Shown here: piece after piece, positions 1 to 5,429 of the stretch
Layout: each line of letters opens with the position of its first letter
Numbering within the stretch: the first letter of the stretch is position 1
Origin: an uncultured Erysipelotrichaceae bacterium
GTDB taxonomy: Bacteria > Bacillota_I > Bacilli_A > Acholeplasmatales > Anaeroplasmataceae
Length of the DNA: 5,714 nt
Assembly: GCA_902796895.1 (NCBI GenBank)
Contig: CADBQV010000096.1
Coordinates: forward strand, 1 to 5,714
Reading direction: 5' to 3'
The notes under the pieces: generated by a model
Told to the model about the DNA's origin: nothing
What the model saw: only the letters and a program-made list of their open reading frames with translations
Database searches by the model: none
Program-made: the position numbers and the translations under genes

Positions 1-1500
1 AATAAAAAAGAAATACCAATGTATCAGGTATTAAAATATAATTATTATAAAAATAATTTAGAATTAGATCACTATTTATCTAATATGGTTAATGATTTAA
101 ATAATTTTAAAGAATTAGATTTTAAAATATCTGATGATATAAAAGCTAATTTACGTGATTATCAAATTGAAGGCTTTAAGTTTTTAAGTGTCTTAGATAA
201 ATATAATTTATCAGGTATTTTAGCTGATGATATGGGTCTTGGTAAGACATTAGAGGTTATATCTTTATTCGCATCTAAAGATATAAATATGCCAATAATT
301 GTCGTATCTCCTAAAAGCTTAATATTTAACTGGGAAAATGAATTCTTAAAATTTTATCCTTTGGCTAAAGTTAAAGCTATAGTAGGTGCCCCTGATATTC
401 GTCATGATATAATATCTAATATAGATAATAATAAAAAAATTATCTATTTGACATCATATGATTCATTAAGATTAGATATTGATTATTATAATAATACATA
501 TTTTAGGTATATAATATTAGATGAAGCCCAGTACATTAAAAATGTCGGTGCTAAAAAAACATTAAATGTTAAAATGCTAAAGGGTGATGTAAAAGTAGCA
601 CTATCTGGTACTCCAATAGAAAATAATGTTATTGACCTATGGTCTATATTTGATTTTTTAATGCCAGGTTATTTAGAGAATTTAACATCATTTAAAAGAA
701 AATATCAAAATGATTCTAATAATTTCACTAAAATAATAGCTAAAAAATGTGCGCCATTTATTTTAAGAAGAATTAAAGAGGATGTCCTTTTAGATTTGCC
801 TAAAAAATATGAAAAGATTGTATCATGTGAAATGGATAATAATCAAAAGATGATATATGATGCATATAGATTAAAGGCACAAGATGAAATTAAAGATGAT
901 ACTAAAAAATTTGATATCCTACCTATGCTTACAAGATTAAGAGAAATATGTATATCACCATCACTATTTATGCTAGATTATAATCATAAATCAGCTAAAA
1001 TTGATTTAGTTATGGATATTATAAATGATTATATAAAGGATGGTCATAAGATATTAATATTTTCATCATTTGTTAAAGCCTTAAATTTACTTGAGGTAAA
1101 ATTATATAATTTAAATATTAAATATTTATTATTAACAGGTAAAAACTCAAGTAAAGAAAGAATGAGCATGGTTGATGAATTTAATAATGATTTTGATATA
1201 AAAGTCTTTTTAATTTCCTTAAAGGCTGGAGGTACTGGCTTAAATTTAGTTGGTGCTGATACGGTAGTGCATCTAGATCCTTGGTGGAATGTAAGTGCTG
1301 AGATGCAAGCGACAGATAGAACATATAGAATTGGTCAAACAAAAAATGTTGAGGTTATAAAGGTTGTTTGTGAAAATTCAATAGAACAAAGAGTAATCGA
1401 GCTTCAAAATATCAAAAAGGATGTTTTTGATAAAATTATAAATGATAGTAGCTTATATAAGAATTTAAGCTTAGATGACCTAAATTATATATTAAAATAG
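1..1500 (+). CDS. SNF2-family DEAD/DEAH-box helicase (ATP-dependent DNA translocase), C-terminal part, 5' end outside window
   Basis: The frame is open from base 1, and the first ATG (19) has no Shine-Dalgarno sequence before it, so this is the 3' part of a longer gene. Bacillota proteins of this type are usually around 1000 residues, with a SWIM zinc finger and an SNF2-associated region ahead of the motor; those would lie upstream. Counting from the Met at base 19, the motor is complete: the 'LRDYQ' entry motif (45-49), Walker A DMGLGKT (71-77), motif Ia VSPKSLIFNW (96-105), Walker B DEAQ (168-171), LSGTPIENN (195-203), then the second RecA lobe with ILIFSSF (345-351), SLKAGGTGLNL (400-410), DPWWN (420-424) and the arginine-finger motif QATDRTYRIGQ (430-440). 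The family uses ATP to translocate on double-stranded DNA and remodel protein-DNA complexes; the bacterial role is poorly defined. Motor residues look intact, so it should be active. Its A+T content appears higher than that of the hydrogenase gene. Family assignment is very secure; cellular role is not. Confidence 0.95.
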   Translation, partial: NKKEIPMYQVLKYNYYKNNLELDHYLSNMVNDLNNFKELDFKISDDIKANLRDYQIEGFKFLSVLDKYNLSGILADDMGLGKTLEVISLFASKDINMPIIVVSPKSLIFNWENEFLKFYPLAKVKAIVGAPDIRHDIISNIDNNKKIIYLTSYDSLRLDIDYYNNTYFRYIILDEAQYIKNVGAKKTLNVKMLKGDVKVALSGTPIENNVIDLWSIFDFLMPGYLENLTSFKRKYQNDSNNFTKIIAKKCAPFILRRIKEDVLLDLPKKYEKIVSCEMDNNQKMIYDAYRLKAQDEIKDDTKKFDILPMLTRLREICISPSLFMLDYNHKSAKIDLVMDIINDYIKDGHKILIFSSFVKALNLLEVKLYNLNIKYLLLTGKNSSKERMSMVDEFNNDFDIKVFLISLKAGGTGLNLVGADTVVHLDPWWNVSAEMQATDRTYRIGQTKNVEVIKVVCENSIEQRVIELQNIKKDVFDKIINDSSLYKNLSLDDLNYILK

Positions 1501-1503
1501 AGG
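1499..1503 (+). promoter_or_regulatory. Shine-Dalgarno site overlapping the SNF2 stop codon
   Basis: AGAGG begins inside the TAG stop of the SNF2 gene (1498-1500) and sits 6 nt before ATG 1510. The overlap fixes the start of the next gene and suggests that its translation follows that of the helicase on the same mRNA. Confidence 0.75.
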
Positions 1504-1509
1504 TATTAT

Positions 1510-1944
1510 ATGGAAGATAATAAAAAAGAATTAAGCGAATTAAATTTAAAGATGGTTAAATATAAAGAAAATGTAAATTTAGTCGCAAGAATTAATGTTG
1601 AATTAAATAAAAAATTAGGCCTAGAGCATTATTTAACTGATTTTTCATCTAATTTAATTAGAGCGTTAAACCAATATGAAAAATTTGTTTTCTTATTAGA
1701 AAATAAAGAAGAATTTGTTGATACCATCATTAAATTTAGTGAAAATGTAATTGATTTTTTCAATATGACACCACCTGAGGTTTTACTTGAAAAGAGCTTA
1801 TTTAAAAAAAGAAAGATCTTAAAAAAGAATTATGATAATAATATGGAAAAGATTAATAAGCTTGTTAAATCAATGAATGATATTAATGATTTAATTGATA
1901 AAAATATTGGAAAATCAGTTAAACCATATATTGAAAACGATTAA
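1510..1944 (+). CDS. Hypothetical small helical protein (144 aa) in operon with the SNF2 helicase
   Basis: I do not recognise this protein. It is 144 residues, highly charged (rich in Lys, Glu, Asp and Asn), with no cysteine, no signal peptide, no convincing membrane segment and no catalytic motif I can name, so it is probably cytoplasmic. It reads as mostly alpha-helical. Residues 1-35 and about 97-135 are lysine/glutamate-rich and could form coiled coils; a more hydrophobic middle (about 38-90, with LIRALNQYEKFVFLLE and VIDFFNMTPPEVLLE) is broken by a Pro-Pro pair. It starts 9 bp after the SNF2 stop with a Shine-Dalgarno site overlapping that stop, so the two are very likely co-transcribed, and a helper or regulator of the helicase is a possible but untested inference. 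No clear terminator follows it. That it is a real gene is well supported by the start signal, codon usage like its neighbour's, and tight spacing. Confidence 0.8.
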   Translation: MEDNKKELSELNLKMVKYKENVNLVARINVELNKKLGLEHYLTDFSSNLIRALNQYEKFVFLLENKEEFVDTIIKFSENVIDFFNMTPPEVLLEKSLFKKRKILKKNYDNNMEKINKLVKSMNDINDLIDKNIGKSVKPYIEND

Positions 1945-1968
1945 GTAATTTTTTAATAAAATATTTAC

Positions 1969-1997
1969 TTGATATATAATTGTTAATAAGTTAAAAT
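1969..1997 (+). promoter_or_regulatory. Sigma-A promoter of the hydrogenase gene
   Basis: TTGATA (1969-1974) and TAAAAT (1992-1997) are separated by exactly 17 bp, each one mismatch from the sigma-A consensus. Transcription would begin near 2004, giving a leader of about 23 nt that holds the Shine-Dalgarno site. A rival -10, TATAAT at 1975-1980, is a perfect hexamer but has only a weak -35 (TTTAAT, 1952-1957). The promoter means the hydrogenase is probably its own transcription unit, although no terminator separates it from the gene before. Confidence 0.65.
1980..1997 (+). promoter_or_regulatory. Candidate Rex (NADH/NAD+-sensing repressor) operator
   Basis: TTGTTAATAAGTTAAAAT matches the clostridial Rex consensus TTGTTAANNNNTTAACAA at 12 of 14 defined positions, with a perfect left half and two mismatches in the right half. 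It fills the spacer and -10 of the hydrogenase promoter, the classic place for a repressor. Rex is known in Firmicutes to repress fermentation and hydrogen genes when NADH is low. The region is AT-rich, so a chance match is possible; the position before a hydrogenase is what makes it credible. Confidence 0.5.
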
Positions 1998-2014
1998 AAC
2001 TTGTAACTTAAAAT

Positions 2015-2020
2015 GAGGTG
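2015..2020 (+). promoter_or_regulatory. Shine-Dalgarno site that decides the hydrogenase start
   Basis: GAGGTG lies here, with its GAGG core 8 nt before ATG 2027. The in-frame GTG at 2018-2020 is part of this ribosome-binding site itself, so it cannot be the start; ATG 2027 is preferred. Confidence 0.85.
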
Positions 2021-2026
2021 AATTTT

Positions 2027-3523
2027 ATGCTAGATCAATATGCAAAGATTAATAAAATAAGAAGAAAGGTATTTGAAGAGGTTGCCCGCCTTGCTTATAA
2101 TGGTGATTATTCAAAGATGGATGTATTACCTTATGAAATATGTAATGTATCTGTTGGTAGATCATCTATTTTCCTTGAAAGAGCAATAGTAGCTGAAAGA
2201 ATTAGATTAGCTATTGGCCTTGATGCAAGAAAAGCAAGTGAGCATAAGCCTATTTCTTATGGTATTGAGGATGCGATTAAAACTGAAAGATATTATGAAC
2301 CACCACTAGTTAACGTAATAGATTTCGCATGTAATGCATGTCCTACTGAAAGCTTTTATGTAACTGATTCTTGTGAAGGATGTCTTGCCAATCCTTGTGC
2401 TAATGTATGTCCTAAAGAAGCAATTAAAATTGTTCATGGTAAATCAGTAATTGATCCTGATAAATGTATTTTATGTGGAAGATGTCAATCTGTTTGTCCT
2501 TATAAAGCAATTATTCATAGACAACGTCCTTGTGCTGCAGCATGTGGTATGCACGCAATTGAATCTGATGAAAATGGTAAGGCAAAGATTAATTATGATA
2601 AATGTGTATCATGTGGTATGTGTATGGTTAACTGTCCATTTGGTGCCATTGCTGATAAATCACAAATCTTCCAAGTTATTCAAACAATTAAATCAGATAC
2701 ACCAATTTATGCAATAGTAGCACCAGCAATAATGGGTCAATTTGGTCCTAAATTTAATTTAAAGACTATGGATGACGCATTTAATAAATTAGGATTTGAT
2801 GGTGTATATGAGGTTTCAATTGGTGCCGATTTATGTACTGTTGAAGAAGCACATGATTATTTAAATAATGTTCCTGATAAATTAAAATTCATGGGTACAT
2901 CTTGTTGTCCTGCATGGAGTAAGATGGCTAAAATGGAATATCCTGATCATAAAGAAAATATATCAATGACTATGACACCTATGGTATATACTGCAAGACT
3001 TGTTAAAAAGATGCATCCAAATTCTAAAATAGTATTTGTAGGACCATGTGCAGCTAAGAAGCTTGAAGCATCAAGAAAGAGTGTTAGAAGTGATGTTGAT
3101 TTCGTATTAACATTTGAAGAATTAAATGGTATGTTTATTGCTAAAAATGTTGATTTCAATAAGCTTGAGGCTAAGCCTTTAAAGAATGAAACATCAGCAG
3201 ATGGTAGAGGATTTGCAGTAATGGGTGGTGTTGCCCAAGCAGTAGTTAATAGCTGTAAATTAATCGCACCAGAAAGAGAAATAAAGGTATATGCATCTCA
3301 AGGTCTTGAAAATTGTAGAAAGATGTTAAAGGATGCGGTTGAAGGTAAATATGATGGATATTTACTAGAAGGTATGGCATGTCCTATGGGCTGTGTATCA
3401 GGTGCTGGTACTATTGCATCTCCAAGCAAGAGTAAAGCAATGGTTAGTGTAAGCCAAAAGGAAACACCAATGAAATCAGCAACAGATTCTTCATACCTAG
3501 ATCAATTAGAAAAATTAGATTAA
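2027..3523 (+). CDS. Monomeric [FeFe] hydrogenase, group B-like, with N-terminal iron-sulfur relay
   Basis: This 498-residue cytoplasmic enzyme should catalyse 2H+ + 2e- <-> H2 with ferredoxin-type electron transfer. Residues 1-95 are a helical N-terminal region without cysteines. Residues 102-203 carry 16 cysteines: CxxC at 102/105; C116, C119, C124, C128; C147, C150, C153, C157; C169, C173; and C193, C196, C199, C203. The catalytic domain (about 225-465) has all three H-cluster motifs: TSCCPAW (291-297), GPCAAKK (339-345) and EGMACPMGC (448-456). This gives cluster ligands C294, C341, C452 and C456, proton-relay Cys C293, and K344 near the diiron site. By eye against Clostridium pasteurianum CpI, the proton path is E274, D277 (Glu in CpI), S313 and C293. 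GPC instead of MPC and GAGT instead of GGG after the last motif point to group B rather than group A; this subgroup call rests on memory of the motifs. It has its own promoter, a possible Rex operator and a terminator. No maturase genes or partner subunits are adjacent, so direction of catalysis is unknown. Confidence 0.93.
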   Translation: MLDQYAKINKIRRKVFEEVARLAYNGDYSKMDVLPYEICNVSVGRSSIFLERAIVAERIRLAIGLDARKASEHKPISYGIEDAIKTERYYEPPLVNVIDFACNACPTESFYVTDSCEGCLANPCANVCPKEAIKIVHGKSVIDPDKCILCGRCQSVCPYKAIIHRQRPCAAACGMHAIESDENGKAKINYDKCVSCGMCMVNCPFGAIADKSQIFQVIQTIKSDTPIYAIVAPAIMGQFGPKFNLKTMDDAFNKLGFDGVYEVSIGADLCTVEEAHDYLNNVPDKLKFMGTSCCPAWSKMAKMEYPDHKENISMTMTPMVYTARLVKKMHPNSKIVFVGPCAAKKLEASRKSVRSDVDFVLTFEELNGMFIAKNVDFNKLEAKPLKNETSADGRGFAVMGGVAQAVVNSCKLIAPEREIKVYASQGLENCRKMLKDAVEGKYDGYLLEGMACPMGCVSGAGTIASPSKSKAMVSVSQKETPMKSATDSSYLDQLEKLD

Positions 3524-3533
3524 TAATAAATTT

Positions 3534-3562
3534 GAACTCTTCATTTGAAGGGTTCTTTTTTT
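3534..3562 (+). terminator. Intrinsic terminator after the hydrogenase gene
   Basis: The arms GAACTCTTC (3534-3542) and GAAGGGTTC (3547-3555) form a 9-bp stem with one G-U pair and a 4-nt ATTT loop. Seven T residues (3556-3562) follow at once. It starts 11 bp after the hydrogenase stop and separates that gene from the heat-shock operon. Confidence 0.92.
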
Positions 3563-3575
3563 GCTTTAAGATGGT

Positions 3576-3593
3576 ATCATAATATATTATGAT
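3576..3593. repeat. 18-bp perfect AT-rich palindrome, function unknown
   Basis: ATCATAATATATTATGAT is its own reverse complement with no spacer. It lies between the hydrogenase terminator and the heat-shock promoter, about 44 bp upstream of the -35. It could be a dimeric regulator's site, but it matches no operator I can name with confidence; it differs from a PerR box (7-1-7) by having a 2-bp centre. The rest of 3563-3622 is AT-rich, with a smaller palindrome GTTTTAAAAC (3600-3609) and T-runs that could act as an UP element. No gene is seen there. Confidence 0.45.
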
Positions 3594-3622
3594 TTTATCG
3601 TTTTAAAACATATTTTTTATTT

Positions 3623-3649
3623 TTGGCACTTTTTTCTTGACAGTGCCAA
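3623..3649. promoter_or_regulatory. CIRCE-like HrcA operator 1, overlapping the -35
   Basis: The arms TTGGCACTT (3623-3631) and CAGTGCCAA (3641-3649) are 9 bp each with a 9-bp spacer, exactly the CIRCE geometry, and match TTAGCACTC-N9-GAGTGCTAA at 14 of 18 positions. Read with shifted edges, the arms TTTGGCACT (3622-3630) and AGTGCCAAA (3642-3650) are perfectly complementary over 9 bp. The -35 hexamer lies in the spacer and right arm, so bound HrcA would block RNA polymerase. Confidence 0.75.
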
Positions 3650-3665
3650 ATAAGAGTTTTATAAT
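3637..3665 (+). promoter_or_regulatory. Perfect-consensus sigma-A promoter of the hrcA-grpE-dnaK operon
   Basis: TTGACA (3637-3642) and TATAAT (3660-3665) are both exact consensus hexamers with the ideal 17-bp spacing, preceded by a T-rich tract. Such a strong housekeeping promoter fits an operon controlled by repression rather than by an alternative sigma factor. Transcription should start near 3672-3674, inside the second operator. Confidence 0.93.
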
Positions 3666-3668
3666 ATA

Positions 3669-3695
3669 ATTGCACTTGGATAGGAAGAGTGCAAA
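3669..3695. promoter_or_regulatory. CIRCE-like HrcA operator 2, over the transcription start
   Basis: The arms ATTGCACTT (3669-3677) and GAGTGCAAA (3687-3695) are separated by 9 bp, the CIRCE geometry, and match the consensus at 14 of 18 positions, with the GCACT/GAGTGC core kept. The site begins 4 bp after the -10 and covers the likely start point, so most of it is also in the mRNA leader, where it could fold into a hairpin. Its centre is 46 bp from that of the upstream operator. Confidence 0.85.
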
Positions 3696-3707
3696 ATGAA
3701 CTAAATT

Positions 3708-3713
3708 GAGGTG
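3708..3713 (+). promoter_or_regulatory. Shine-Dalgarno site choosing between two adjacent hrcA start codons
   Basis: GAGGTG precedes two consecutive in-frame ATG codons (3716 and 3719). The GAGG core is 4 nt from the first and 7 nt from the second. The second spacing is near optimal and gives the usual HrcA opening 'MLT', so 3719 is preferred. Confidence 0.7.
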
Positions 3714-3718
3714 ATATG

Positions 3719-4735
3719 ATGCTTACAGATAGGCAAAAGCTCATTTTAAAAGCAATAATTGAAGAATATGTTACAACTAATGAACCAGTAGGATCAAAGG
3801 TTTTAACAGAAAAGCCTTATTTAGAATTTTCATCTGCAACATTAAGATATGAAATGCAGCATCTAGAAGAAACTGGTTATTTAAAGAAGACACATACATC
3901 TAGTGGTCGTATTCCTTCAGAACAAGGCTATAGATATTATGTAGATCATTTAATAATTAGAGATGATGATGTTATTGAATATTATAAATATGTTGATGAA
4001 ATATTTGAAAATAAATATGCATCAAGATCTGAAAAAGTTAAAAAGGTCGCTGATTTATTAAGCGAGCTTACAGGATGCTATGCAGCGGTAATTACATCAC
4101 CTAATGATTTAGCTAAGGTATTAAAAATGGAAATTGTTCCACTTAACGAACAAGAAGCATTACTTTTGATTGTAACATCTGGTGGTGCTGTTGAAACTGA
4201 AAGAATTATAATACCTAGTGGTTATAATATGGATGACTTATTAAGAATTATTCAAATGTTTGATAATGCAATGTATGGTCATTCAATATATGAAATAAGA
4301 GATATATTATCTAATGAAGCATCAAAGCCTAGAATTAGACAAATGGTTGATTTTAAAGATGATATCTTAAATTTCATGATTAAAGCATTTACAAGCTTCT
4401 TAAAAGGAGATACAACAGGTTCAGGCTTATCAAGATTATTTAATCATCCTGAGTTCCAAAATCGTGAAGCAATGCAAAAAATTGTTAAATCTATCGATAA
4501 GGAATTAATGATGAGATTTGCAAGAAATGCTAACGATGGATTAAGAGTTCAAATAGGAACTGAAAATCTAACTGATGGATTAGATGAATGTTCAATTATT
4601 TCTGTTCCATTTATTGTTAATCCCGATGAAGCTGGTTCAGTTATACTAGTAGGTCCTACTAGAATGAATTATCGTGCTACAATACCTCTTTTAGAGTATG
4701 TAGCAAAGAGTATGACTAAATTAGATAAGAGGTAG
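3719..4735 (+). CDS. hrcA: Heat-inducible transcription repressor HrcA
   Basis: HrcA is the repressor of class I heat-shock genes; it binds CIRCE operators as a dimer and depends on GroEL for its active form. The product is 338 residues (339 if ATG 3716 is used), the normal family length. The first 75 or so residues are the winged-helix DNA-binding domain, opening with LTDRQKLILKAI and carrying the signature run SSATLRYEMQHLEETGYL and then HTSSGRIPSEQGYRYYVD. The rest is the GAF-like HrcA core, with conserved segments GTENL (about 280-284), CSIISVPF (about 291-298) and GPTRMNYRATIPLLEYV (about 312-328). It is the first gene of the operon, directly downstream of two CIRCE-like sites, so it should repress itself together with grpE and dnaK. 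No truncation or odd residues are seen. groES/groEL are not in the window; whether they share the operator is unknown. Confidence 0.97.
   Translation: MLTDRQKLILKAIIEEYVTTNEPVGSKVLTEKPYLEFSSATLRYEMQHLEETGYLKKTHTSSGRIPSEQGYRYYVDHLIIRDDDVIEYYKYVDEIFENKYASRSEKVKKVADLLSELTGCYAAVITSPNDLAKVLKMEIVPLNEQEALLLIVTSGGAVETERIIIPSGYNMDDLLRIIQMFDNAMYGHSIYEIRDILSNEASKPRIRQMVDFKDDILNFMIKAFTSFLKGDTTGSGLSRLFNHPEFQNREAMQKIVKSIDKELMMRFARNANDGLRVQIGTENLTDGLDECSIISVPFIVNPDEAGSVILVGPTRMNYRATIPLLEYVAKSMTKLDKR
4729..4732 (+). promoter_or_regulatory. Shine-Dalgarno site supporting the GTG start of grpE
   Basis: GAGG, within the last codons of hrcA, is 8 nt before GTG 4741. The next in-frame ATG (4765) has no such site, so GTG is the start. 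The site's position inside hrcA points to coupled translation. Confidence 0.8.
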
Positions 4736-4740
4736 TAATA

Positions 4741-5427
4741 GTGGCAGAAGAAATAAAGGAAGAAATGGCAACTGATGGTTTTGAAAAGGAAAATGAAAAG
4801 CCAGAAGAAAAAGCCGAATCAAAAGATTTAAAGGATGATAATTTAAAGGATGATAAAAAAGAAAATCATTCTGAAAATAAAAAAGAATCTAAAAAAGAAA
4901 AGAAAAATAAAGATTTAGAAAAAATCGAAGAGCTTAAAGCATTAAACTTAAAGCTTGAAGAAGAAGTAAAAAAATGGAAAAATGAATATCTAAAGGCTTA
5001 TGCTGATAGTCAAAATTTCCAAAAAAGAATTAATGAAGAAGCAATTAAAGATAGAAAATATGCTTCACAAAAGGTTGTAGGTGAATTAATTCAACCAATT
5101 GATATGTTAATTCAAATTGTTAATATGCCTGCCCCATCACCTGAGGTAGCAAATTATGTAATTGGATTTCAAATGATTGCAAATCAATTAAAGGATATAT
5201 TACAAAACGAAGGCTTAGCTTCAGTTAAAGCTGAGGTAGGTAAAGAATTTGATCCTAAATGTATGCAAGCAGTTGAAACTTCAAATTTAGAAGAATATGA
5301 AGACAACATTATAACTAAGGTTATGCAACCTGGTTATATGTATAAAGATAGAGTATTAAGAGCTGCAATGGTAGTTGTTAATAAGAAGAAAAAAGAAAAT
5401 ATCGAAGAAGGAAAAGAGGAAAAGTAA
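4741..5427 (+). CDS. grpE: Nucleotide exchange factor GrpE (Hsp70 cochaperone)
   Basis: GrpE works as a dimer that opens the DnaK nucleotide pocket to release ADP and so drives the chaperone cycle in the cytoplasm; it also acts as a thermosensor. The 228-residue product starts at GTG and has three parts. Residues 1-58 are a low-complexity Lys/Glu/Asp tail, probably disordered and longer than in E. coli GrpE. About 59-110 form the long dimer helix, with the family run [14 protein letters not shown] (87-100). About 112-212 hold the four-helix and beta-wing region, with [20 protein letters not shown] (170-179) and the C-terminal signature [16 protein letters not shown] (198-213). Met175 stands where many homologues have His. 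A charged tail (214-228) follows. It lies 5 bp after hrcA and 2 bp before dnaK, and shares their heat-shock promoter. Confidence 0.96.
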   Translation: MAEEIKEEMATDGFEKENEKPEEKAESKDLKDDNLKDDKKENHSENKKESKKEKKNKDLEKIEELKALNLKLEEEVKKWKNEYLKAYADSQNFQKRINEEAIKDRKYASQKVVGELIQPIDMLIQIVNMPAPSPEVANYVIGFQMIANQLKDILQNEGLASVKAEVGKEFDPKCMQAVETSNLEEYEDNIITKVMQPGYMYKDRVLRAAMVVVNKKKKENIEEGKEEK

Positions 5428-5429
5428 TT

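Noticed and set aside
19..21. ATG 19 as the real start of the SNF2 gene.
   Set aside because: The frame is open through base 1, no ribosome-binding site precedes it, and the family normally has a long N-terminal region.
1943..1970. Possible terminator between the small protein gene and the hydrogenase (AAGTAA with TTACTT).
   Set aside because: The stem is only 6 AT-rich pairs with a 16-nt loop and no T-run after it.
2018..2020. In-frame GTG as hydrogenase start, giving three extra residues.
   Set aside because: The GTG is part of the GAGGTG Shine-Dalgarno site for ATG 2027 and has no site of its own.
2451..2717. An 88-codon open frame on the + strand inside the hydrogenase gene.
   Set aside because: It overlaps the cysteine-rich coding region in another frame and has no recognisable protein features; it is a shadow.
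2947..3159. A 70-codon open frame on the - strand inside the hydrogenase gene.
   Set aside because: It is antisense to the conserved H-cluster domain, with no start signal or known family; it is a shadow.
3597..3718. CtsR operator in the heat-shock promoter region.
   Set aside because: No tandem GGTCAAA-type heptamers are present; the repeats fit CIRCE instead.
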